Assembly (NCBI GenBank): GCA_016926135.1
Contig: JAFGPH010000291.1
Coordinates: 1 to 5,134 of the forward strand
Length of the DNA stretch: 5,134 nt
From: Deltaproteobacteria bacterium
Lineage (GTDB): Bacteria > Desulfobacterota > DSM-4660 > Desulfatiglandales > HGW-15
Direction: 5' to 3'
Positions 1 to 5,134 of the stretch are shown here, piece by piece; position 1 is the first letter of the stretch, and every line of letters starts with the position of its first letter. Position numbers and translations under genes: made by a program. Under the pieces are notes generated by a model, which was given only the letters and a program-made list of their open reading frames with translations, ran no database searches and had not been told where the DNA came from.

Positions 1-1677
1 TATGGCGTTCATTTCAGCCCGCCGGGAAACGGGGTCTCCCACCAGGTCCACATGGAACGTTTCGGTGTGCCCGGCAAGACCCTCCTCGGCGCGGACAGCC
101 ATACTCCGAGTGCGGCGGGGGTCTCCATGCTCGGCATCGGCGCAGGCGGGTTGGACGTGGCCATGGCCATGGCGGGCCAGCCCTACTATTTCCCATGCCC
201 CAGGGTCCTGGGGGTCAGGCTCACGGGGGAGCTGCCGGACTGGGTCAGCGCCAAGGACGTCATCCTGGAGATGCTCAGAAGGTACGGCGTCAAGGGATGT
301 GTCGGGAAGATCATCGAGTACTCTGGGCCGGGTCTGAAGAGCCTCGCGGCCACTGATCGAATGACGATCGGCAATATGGGGACGGAGCTGGGGGCCACGA
401 GCACCGTCTTCCCATCGGACGAGAACACCAGGGCCTATCTGGAGGCCCAGGGGAGGGGCGATGTTTGGGCAGGTCTCGCCGCCGACGAAGATCCCGAGTA
501 CGAGGAGATCGACGAGATCGACCTGTCTGCGCTGGAACCCCTTGTTGCGCGCCCCTCATCGCCGGGAAACGTGGTCCCGGTGAGGGAAGCGGCAGGGCTC
601 AAGGTGGATCAGGTGATCGTGGGGAGCTGCGTTAACTCTTCCTACCGCGACCTGATGGTGGTGGCCGGGATCCTGGAAGGCAGGCACCGTCACCCGGACA
701 CGTTTCTCCATGTCAACCCGGGCAGCCAGCAGGTCCTGGAGAACGTAGTCAGGGACGGAGGGCTTCTTCCCCTCCTCTTGGCGGGCGCCAGGCTGCACGC
801 CTCGGGATGCCTGGGGTGTATCGGGATGGGACAGGCCCCCGGTACGGGCCAGGTGAGCCTGCGCACCTTTCCGCGGAATTTCCCGGGTCGCTCCGGAACC
901 CAGGGAGACCAGGTCTACCTCTGCAGCCCCGAGACGGCGGCCGCCGCAGCCCTGAAAGGCGTGATGACCGATCCGCGGGACCTGGCAAAGGAGATGAGCT
1001 ACCCCCGGGTGAGGCAGCCCGACAAGTTCCTCGTCCATGCCTCCTCCGTCGTTTTTCCTTCCCGTGAAGGGCGCAGGACGAAGATCAGGAGGGGGCCCAA
1101 CATCAAGTCTCTTCCCCAGATGGAGCCCCTCCCGGATGTCCTGGAGGCGGTGGTGGGGATCAAGGTGGGAGATCACATATCCACCGACATTATCATGCCT
1201 GCGGGAAACGAGGTCCTGCCTCTGCGGTCTAATATCGAGGCAATCAGCCGGTTTGTCTTTTTCTCCATCGACCCTGAATTTCACAGGGAATGCCGGCGCT
1301 GGGGCCAGGTGGTGGTCATCGGCGGCGAGAATTACGGCCAGGGCTCCAGCCGGGAACATGCAGCCCTGGCGCCCAGGTACCTGGGGGTTCGAGTGAAGAT
1401 CGTAAAGAGCTTTGCCCGGATCCACAAGGCCAACCTCTGCAACTTCGGGATCCTGCCTCTGGCGTTTCGGGAGCCCGGAGACTACGGGCGGTTTGAAAAG
1501 GGCGGCAGGGTCGTCTTCCCCGAGGTCAGGGCGCGCTTAGCGGCAGGGGAAAGGGAGATCCCGGTGGAGGTGCAGGGTGATCGGATCATGACCCTGCTGG
1601 ATGTCTCTGATCGGCAGCGAGCGCACCTTCTGGCCGGGGGCGCGCTCGGGTTTGCGGTCGAACGGCTGGCCTCCTGA
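1..1677 (+). CDS. Aconitate hydratase, Aquifex-type, 5'-truncated by the window edge
   Basis: This is a [4Fe-4S] aconitase, which interconverts citrate and isocitrate via cis-aconitate in the cytoplasm (TCA cycle or its reductive/partial forms). The reading frame is open from base 1, and the residues before the first in-frame ATG (base 52) still match the family (GVHF.PPGNGVSHQVH), so the true start lies upstream. The window shows 558 residues; the family is about 640-660, so roughly 90 are missing. In window numbering, substrate-site residues recognisable by analogy with mitochondrial aconitase are His14, the Asp32-Ser33-His34 motif (ADSHTP), Asn125/Glu129 (NMGTELGAT), and Arg292/Arg297 (RNFPGRSG). 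The cluster cysteines are Cys210 (GSCVNSS) and Cys270/Cys273 (GCLGC). The swivel domain runs from about residue 382 to the end, with Ser449-Ser450-Arg451 (GQGSSREHAA) and Arg473 (SFARIH). All visible catalytic positions are intact, so the enzyme is probably active. Overall length and motifs favour the short Aquifex-type aconitase over LeuC/LeuD, which are separate subunits. No substrate specificity beyond aconitase/homoaconitase can be proven from sequence. Confidence 0.95.
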   Translation, partial: YGVHFSPPGNGVSHQVHMERFGVPGKTLLGADSHTPSAAGVSMLGIGAGGLDVAMAMAGQPYYFPCPRVLGVRLTGELPDWVSAKDVILEMLRRYGVKGCVGKIIEYSGPGLKSLAATDRMTIGNMGTELGATSTVFPSDENTRAYLEAQGRGDVWAGLAADEDPEYEEIDEIDLSALEPLVARPSSPGNVVPVREAAGLKVDQVIVGSCVNSSYRDLMVVAGILEGRHRHPDTFLHVNPGSQQVLENVVRDGGLLPLLLAGARLHASGCLGCIGMGQAPGTGQVSLRTFPRNFPGRSGTQGDQVYLCSPETAAAAALKGVMTDPRDLAKEMSYPRVRQPDKFLVHASSVVFPSREGRRTKIRRGPNIKSLPQMEPLPDVLEAVVGIKVGDHISTDIIMPAGNEVLPLRSNIEAISRFVFFSIDPEFHRECRRWGQVVVIGGENYGQGSSREHAALAPRYLGVRVKIVKSFARIHKANLCNFGILPLAFREPGDYGRFEKGGRVVFPEVRARLAAGEREIPVEVQGDRIMTLLDVSDRQRAHLLAGGALGFAVERLAS

Positions 1678-1774
1678 GTTGCGGTCCTGAACGACCACCC
1701 CCCCCCAAGGCCCTCCCGGCGCTGGCGTTCTTGGATGACGAGGGCCGTGGGGGGTGGTCTCTCAGGGCCGCAAC
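1678..1774. repeat. Long imperfect inverted repeat between convergent genes; possible bidirectional terminator
   Basis: The left arm (1678-1715, 38 nt) and right arm (1740-1774, 35 nt) are near-perfect reverse complements around a 24-nt loop (1716-1739). The outer ends pair as GTTGCGG/CCGCAAC and the inner ends as GGCCCTC/GAGGGCC. Of 35 aligned positions 31 are Watson-Crick, one is a possible G-U pair in the + transcript, and three are mismatches. The left arm also carries three extra C in its nine-C run (1698-1706), opposite six G (1749-1754). The element starts at the base after the aconitase stop and ends 8 nt from the stop of the opposing gene, so both messages would end in it. There is no U-tract, so it is not a classic intrinsic terminator. 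It may block read-through, protect 3' ends, or be a palindromic repeat of the REP/MITE kind. The pairing is seen; the role is inferred. Confidence 0.8.
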
Positions 1775-1782
1775 GCAAGACA

Positions 1783-2433
1783 CTAAGAAGCCTGTGAGTC
1801 GGGCAAAGGCCTTTGCTCACCTGCAGGCACCGGGCCGTCTTCGACACGAAAGTACCTCGCGTTTTCCACGATCGCACTCAGACAATCTTGAAGGTCACCC
1901 AGGGCCACTCCCATGCTCTCCTTCCCGGGGCCTCCCTCCGCCCCGTGTCCGGCCATTTCCTGGAGAGATCTGTAGGCCTCCCCCGCAGCCCCCTGAACGC
2001 GGCCTATCTTTCCGGCCAGGGTCTCCAGCATCGCGTTGAAGGTCTCTTCCTCCCTGTGAAGGTAGTCCTTTTTTCGAAGTTTTACACGAAAGCTCAGATT
2101 GCCGTTGCGGATCTCGTCGAAGGCCCATCGGAATCGAACGAGGGGGCCTATGAAGCGGTGAAATACCCGAAAGGAATGCATGCCGAACAGACAAATGAGG
2201 GCGATGACGGCAGGCCAGACCCGGGCGTGCATGGAGAGGATCCTGCCGGCGGCCAGGGCTCTTGCCTCAAGACCGATGTTTGGATCCTGAAGCCGCAGGA
2301 TGTCAGGCACGAAAAGGGATACACCGAGAAACAGGACAATGGCCATATTGTAGGTAAGCACCAGGGCCAGGAACTTGTACTGGTGGGACCTGTCCACGAT
2401 GGAGTATTTCTTCCGCCTGTGTCGCTCGGTCAT
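1783..2433 (-). CDS. Two-helix inner-membrane protein with a HAMP domain and no output domain
   Basis: This is a 216-residue membrane protein. A basic N-terminus (TERHRRKKY) precedes the first hydrophobic helix (about residues 20-43). A short external loop of about 28 residues follows, then a second helix (about 72-92). A HAMP-like segment at about 86-140 includes the proline of the first helix (IGPLVRF), the EIRNGNLSFRV connector and the second helix with EEETFNAMLETLA. The C-terminus (about 140-216) is polar, partly helical and low in hydrophobicity. No histidine-kinase, methyl-accepting, GGDEF or other output domain is present. HAMP domains normally relay transmembrane signals to such outputs, so this protein may act through a partner, most simply the kinase encoded just upstream. 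The ATG overlaps the kinase stop (ATGA) and is preceded by AAAGGAG at 2439-2445 with 5-nt spacing, which supports both this start and translational coupling. It could also be a remnant of a larger receptor, but the clean start, ribosome site and stop argue for an intact gene. The family is not named with certainty. Confidence 0.82.
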   Translation of the reverse strand: MTERHRRKKYSIVDRSHQYKFLALVLTYNMAIVLFLGVSLFVPDILRLQDPNIGLEARALAAGRILSMHARVWPAVIALICLFGMHSFRVFHRFIGPLVRFRWAFDEIRNGNLSFRVKLRKKDYLHREEETFNAMLETLAGKIGRVQGAAGEAYRSLQEMAGHGAEGGPGKESMGVALGDLQDCLSAIVENARYFRVEDGPVPAGEQRPLPDSQAS

Positions 2434-4226
2434 GTGCTCTCCTTTCCGCCGTTTTGATGCGCGGGATCGGTCTCCGGGGTTTCGGATGAATCGAGGGCGG
2501 GAAATACAAGGGTGAATGTGGTGCCGGTCCCCACTTCGCTCTCCAGATGGATGGCGGCCTTGTGTTTATCCAGAATGGACTCGATGATGGCCATGCCCAG
2601 TCCCGTGCCCTTTTCCGGAGGCTTGGTGGTGAAAAAGGGATCGAAGATAGTCTTCTGGATCTCCCTTGGTATCCCGCAGCCGTTATCCTGGACCTGCACC
2701 AATACCTTTCCTTCCTCTGAGTAGGTCCTCACCTGGACAAGCCGCTGTTTGTCCTTATTATTTTCCAGGGCGTCCGCTGCATTGATGAGGAGATTGGAAA
2801 AGACCTGCTGGAGGGACTGAGGATCCCCCTGGACGGGGGGCAGGTTCTCCTCATGGGTCACCTCACATCGGACCTGCGCCATGGTGAGCTGGTGTTCGAG
2901 GAGCCCCAGCACCTGATCCAGGATTTCCCTCACGGAGACGGTCTGCATCATCTCCTCGGACATCCTGGAGAACAATTTGAACCTTGTGAGGATGCTGTTG
3001 AGCCTCACCACCGCCTGCATGGCCGTTTCCAGACGTTTCCTGCCCTCGCCGGAGGGCCTGTCCATCATGGCCAACTGGAGAAGACCGTGAATGGCCGTCA
3101 GGGGTTGTTTGACCTCGTGCATGATGCCTGCCGCCATCTGTCCCATGGTGCCCAGTTTGGCGGCCTTGACCAGCAGGTCCTGTCCCTGCTTGATCTTTGC
3201 ACTCATGTCGTTAAAGGAGGCGGCAAGTCCCTCGAATTCGTCTCCACTCTTGATTTCCACCCTGTGGCCGAAGATGCCGTCGGCGATCTTCCGGGTGGCG
3301 TCCCTCAGGATTCCGATGGAAGCCAGGTTCCTTCGGATCAGGTGGAAGCTGAGAAAGAACACCATGCCCAGAGACAGGATCGCAATAACAAGAAAGGCCT
3401 TCTCGAACTTGGCCATGGGCGCGAAAACGTCCCTTGCGGATTCGCTCACCAGGATGATCCATTCGGGATACAGGAAGTTGGGCTCCAGAAAGAGGGTCCA
3501 GTAACTGGAGAAATAGGTGATTTCATTGTGGGTCCATTCGAAGTGCCCGGAGTGGGCCAGGGTAATCCCGCTGAACCACTGGGCGGGATGCGAGATAAGC
3601 TGCGGGATAGAAGTGTAGAATACACTGTTCTTCCGATCCATGACACAGATTTCGGCTCCGGATGGGAGCCCTTCTGCAGCCTCCCAGAGATAGGAGGGGT
3701 TGATTTCGGCCAAGAGCAGCCCCTGATCGAGGTGCCCCGGGTTCAAGGCCACGAGCATGAAAACACGTGAGGAGAGGTTAGGACCCTTGCGGCAGACGAG
3801 AAGGGTCTTCCCGCTCTGAAGGTGGTGCCTGTCCGGTGAGGCAAGTTCAGGGGCATCTTTGAGCATTCCGAGAAGGGCGATAGGCGTTTGCTCTCCCCGG
3901 ATCAGGACTGCAGCGATGAATCTCTCCTTCAAGCTGTCTGTGATGCCTTCAGGGATGAAATGAGCGGCTTCGTTCGGATTGGCGGCCAGATTGGTGGCCA
4001 CCATCCTGATTTCAGCCCTCACAAGCCAGAGCCTCTCATAAAGGGAGACGGCCACGGCCTTGCTCTCCTGCCGCAATCTAACCTTGCACTGTTCCAGGAG
4101 CTGCGCCCTCACGTGGACATAGGAAACCAGAGCAAGGGCGGAGATGGGCACGATGGCGCACACGATGAAGAGAACGAAGATCCGGCGGGCCACTCTGGTG
4201 CGAAAGGCTCTAAGCTCTAAGCCCAT
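2430..4226 (-). CDS. Membrane-bound sensor histidine kinase (extracytoplasmic sensor, HAMP, HisKA, HATPase)
   Basis: This 598-residue protein should sense a signal outside the inner membrane, autophosphorylate and pass phosphate to a response regulator. In order it has: a basic N-terminus and first membrane helix (about 15-36); a roughly 240-residue extracytoplasmic region (about 37-276) whose size and style suggest a double-Cache-like sensor; a second membrane helix (about 277-297); HAMP (about 298-350, with RKIADGIFGHRV and DEFEGLAASFNDM); and the dimerisation/phosphoacceptor domain with His370 in GIMHEVKQPLTAIHG. The ATP-binding domain follows: N box with Asn482 (LLINAADAL), G1 DNGCGIP (514-520), F box IFDPFFTTK (527-535) and G2 GTGLGMAI (540-547). 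All kinase motifs are intact. The HExxQPL style places it near the NtrB/ZraS/DctB-like kinases, which often partner with sigma-54 activators; that is a family tendency, not seen here. The ATG has AAGGAG 6 nt upstream. The gene starts 3 nt after the preceding gene and overlaps the next. No response regulator is in the window and the ligand cannot be predicted. Confidence 0.95.
   Translation of the reverse strand: MGLELRAFRTRVARRIFVLFIVCAIVPISALALVSYVHVRAQLLEQCKVRLRQESKAVAVSLYERLWLVRAEIRMVATNLAANPNEAAHFIPEGITDSLKERFIAAVLIRGEQTPIALLGMLKDAPELASPDRHHLQSGKTLLVCRKGPNLSSRVFMLVALNPGHLDQGLLLAEINPSYLWEAAEGLPSGAEICVMDRKNSVFYTSIPQLISHPAQWFSGITLAHSGHFEWTHNEITYFSSYWTLFLEPNFLYPEWIILVSESARDVFAPMAKFEKAFLVIAILSLGMVFFLSFHLIRRNLASIGILRDATRKIADGIFGHRVEIKSGDEFEGLAASFNDMSAKIKQGQDLLVKAAKLGTMGQMAAGIMHEVKQPLTAIHGLLQLAMMDRPSGEGRKRLETAMQAVVRLNSILTRFKLFSRMSEEMMQTVSVREILDQVLGLLEHQLTMAQVRCEVTHEENLPPVQGDPQSLQQVFSNLLINAADALENNKDKQRLVQVRTYSEEGKVLVQVQDNGCGIPREIQKTIFDPFFTTKPPEKGTGLGMAIIESILDKHKAAIHLESEVGTGTTFTLVFPALDSSETPETDPAHQNGGKEST
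2439..2445 (-). promoter_or_regulatory. Ribosome binding site of the HAMP-domain protein
   Basis: AAAGGAG on the - strand sits 5 nt before the ATG at 2433, inside the last codons of the histidine kinase gene. It decides the start and shows that the overlapping gene has its own strong initiation signal as well as possible coupling. Confidence 0.8.
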
Positions 4227-4229
4227 GGC

Positions 4230-4592
4230 TCACTCCTTCTTCCTCCACTCGCGTTCTTCCCTGTGTTGGAAACGGATCACCGGTTCGTGGTTTTTTCTGC
4301 AATGGTATAACGAAACGGTGCGTTCATCGCCCTCTTGATCTTCGTAATAGATTCTATAGAGAATCCTGGCTCCTTCCGGGGTTTTTTCGATTCCCCTGAT
4401 CCGGTTGATACCGGGCTCCGTTCTCGGGTTCCGATAGATGAGCTTCATTGGCGTGATCTCGATACTGCAACCCTCATAGCGCGGATCAGAAGTTATCCAG
4501 ACACCGATCAACTCCACGGGCACGGATTTCTCCCTGGAGCACTGGCATGTCATCATTCCCATGATCGTCAGGAAAAGGAGAAACCTTAACAT
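4230..4592 (-). CDS. Small putative exported protein, possibly a lipoprotein, function unknown
   Basis: I do not recognise this protein. From the ATG at 4592 it has 120 residues. It begins with a short basic/hydrophobic signal-like segment (MLRFLLFLTIMGMMT) followed by Cys16 and Cys18, so it is probably exported and may be lipid-anchored. The residue before Cys16 is Thr and the -3 residue is Met, a poor match to a lipobox, so an uncleaved anchor or ordinary Sec signal is also possible. The rest (about 20-120) alternates short polar and hydrophobic stretches (VELIGVWIT, LIYRN, ARILYRIYY, RTVSLYH, PVIRFQH), suggesting a small beta-rich domain, with a charged C-terminal tail. The frame is open upstream to a TTG at 4697 that overlaps the pilin stop. 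That start would bury the signal segment behind 35 unrelated residues and has no good ribosome site, so the ATG at 4592 is preferred. Its position between a pilin and a sensor kinase suggests an envelope role linked to one of them. Confidence 0.7.
   Translation of the reverse strand: MLRFLLFLTIMGMMTCQCSREKSVPVELIGVWITSDPRYEGCSIEITPMKLIYRNPRTEPGINRIRGIEKTPEGARILYRIYYEDQEGDERTVSLYHCRKNHEPVIRFQHREEREWRKKE
4233..4238 (-). promoter_or_regulatory. Ribosome binding site of the histidine kinase
   Basis: AAGGAG on the - strand lies 6 nt before the ATG at 4226 and within the final codons of the preceding gene (stop at 4230-4232). It supports the chosen kinase start and a shared transcript. Confidence 0.8.
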
Positions 4593-4602
4593 CCCCCTAA
4601 AT

Positions 4603-4610
4603 CTCCCCCT
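4603..4610 (-). promoter_or_regulatory. Probable ribosome binding site of the small exported protein
   Basis: The - strand reads AGGGGGAG here, 10 nt before the ATG at 4592, and a second AGGGGG (4593-4598) abuts that ATG. The distal copy is at usable though long spacing; the proximal one is too close. Together they favour this start over the upstream TTG, but the site is not ideal. Confidence 0.45.
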
Positions 4611-4693
4611 CGAAATTTCCCGCGGCAGACTGGAACAAACCAGGCCCGGCGCTTCGTGGAAGGCCCTCGATGCCGTTCCATCCCGCAGGGATA

Positions 4694-5134
4694 TCAATAA
4701 TGTTCAGCGATCCCCACGTACTGCCCGTCATTGGCCCTGATGATGTCGTCACGACTTGCCTTGGCTGTAAGGGGGCTCTGGCTTTTGCCATCCTTCCCCA
4801 TGCTGTAAAGGTCAAAATCCCGGTTGATGGGCACCATATGGTGATCCTTTCTCGCCTGTCCTACCCCCTTTGCGTCCGTAACGTCGAGATACTGATATGG
4901 GTTACCCCAGGGATCCAACATATTCCCCACGCCCGTCTCGTCAAGCGACGCCGGTAGGTGGCCTTCTCCTGCCTGGAAGGAGACGATGAGCCGCTCGATT
5001 TGGCGTATGTCCGATATGGCCACGGTAATCCTCGCTTTTTCCACGTAGCTGTAATAGGTGGGAACCGCGACACTGGCCAGGGTACCCACGATGGCGATAA
5101 CCACGATCAACTCCAAGAGGGTGAAACCGATGGA
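4694..5134 (-). CDS. Type IV pilin / type II pseudopilin-like protein (GspG-like), start beyond the window edge
   Basis: This is a filament subunit of the type IV pilus/type II secretion superfamily. The frame is open to the right edge and reads SIG then FTLLELIVVIAIVG. That is a class III signal, with prepilin peptidase expected to cut after the Gly and N-methylate the Phe, and the conserved Glu5 is present. The mature part is 143 residues: hydrophobic helix about 1-25, amphipathic continuation to about 53 (YYSYVEKARITVAISDIRQIERL), then a compact C-terminal domain with DPWGNPYQYL (71-80) and FDLYSMGKDG (104-113). These last two motifs resemble the GspG core of major pseudopilins (DPWGNPYQY and YDLYSLGADG). 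The C-terminus (SRDDIIRANDGQYVGIAEHY) does not look like classical GspG. Only the leader's first few codons are missing. No Gsp or Pil assembly gene is in view, so it may be a stand-alone pilin using machinery encoded elsewhere. It is followed after 101 nt by the small exported protein on the same strand. Confidence 0.93.
   Translation of the reverse strand, partial: SIGFTLLELIVVIAIVGTLASVAVPTYYSYVEKARITVAISDIRQIERLIVSFQAGEGHLPASLDETGVGNMLDPWGNPYQYLDVTDAKGVGQARKDHHMVPINRDFDLYSMGKDGKSQSPLTAKASRDDIIRANDGQYVGIAEHY

Noticed and set aside
556..1425. A 289-codon open frame on the - strand inside the aconitase gene
   Set aside because: It is antisense to conserved aconitase sequence, and its translation is low-complexity-like with no recognisable motif.
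1813..2457. A 214-codon open frame on the + strand opposite the HAMP-protein gene
   Set aside because: The - strand frame has membrane helices, a HAMP segment, a ribosome site and an operon position; the + strand frame has none of these.
2853..3770. A 305-codon open frame on the + strand inside the kinase gene
   Set aside because: It lies wholly antisense to a kinase with intact motifs. Its translation is rich in His, Gly and Pro without any domain, as expected of a complement-strand shadow in GC-rich DNA.
4680..4692. A short hairpin (ATCCC-gca-GGGAT) directly after the pilin stop, as a possible terminator
   Set aside because: The stem is only 5 bp with a 3-nt loop and is not followed by a T-run on the - strand, so it is too weak to call.
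4593..4693. A promoter in the 101-nt gap between the pilin and the small exported protein
   Set aside because: I looked for -35/-10 pairs on the - strand; the best (TTGTTC with a 17-nt spacer) has a poor -10 match, so no promoter is claimed.
4593..4697. A 35-codon N-terminal extension of the small exported protein from a TTG start overlapping the pilin stop
   Set aside because: It has no well-placed ribosome site, no conserved look, and would put a signal-like segment in the middle of the protein. The ATG at 4592 is a better start.

Overview
The window reads as chromosomal DNA from a fairly GC-rich, Gram-negative-type bacterium. The Aquifex-type aconitase, the GspG-like pilin and the PilD-processed secretion signal together point towards Desulfobacterota (former Deltaproteobacteria). 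That placement is an inference from gene content and protein style, not from a marker gene. No tRNA, rRNA, CRISPR array, insertion sequence or phage gene is visible.

Layout: the left third (1-1677, + strand) is the 3' portion of an aconitate hydratase gene whose start lies before the window. The remaining genes are on the - strand and converge on it. In transcription order they are a type IV pilin/pseudopilin-like protein (5134-4694, with its first codons beyond the right edge), a small putative exported protein (4592-4230), a membrane sensor histidine kinase (4226-2430) and a two-helix membrane protein with a HAMP domain but no output domain (2433-1783). The last three are tightly packed: 3 nt separate the exported protein from the kinase, and an ATGA overlap joins the kinase to the HAMP protein. 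The pilin is separated from the exported protein by 101 nt. The set looks like one operon.

The 105-nt gap between the two convergent stop codons (1678-1782) is almost filled by a long imperfect inverted repeat (arms of 38 and 35 nt, 24-nt loop). It begins at the base after the aconitase stop and ends 8 nt from the HAMP-protein stop. It may act as a bidirectional transcription barrier or be a palindromic repeat element.

Functionally, the aconitase serves central carbon metabolism (citrate/isocitrate). The - strand cluster combines a surface filament subunit, a small envelope protein and a membrane signalling pair. This suggests envelope or surface sensing, but no response regulator or secretion machinery is in view, so the pathway it feeds is unknown.
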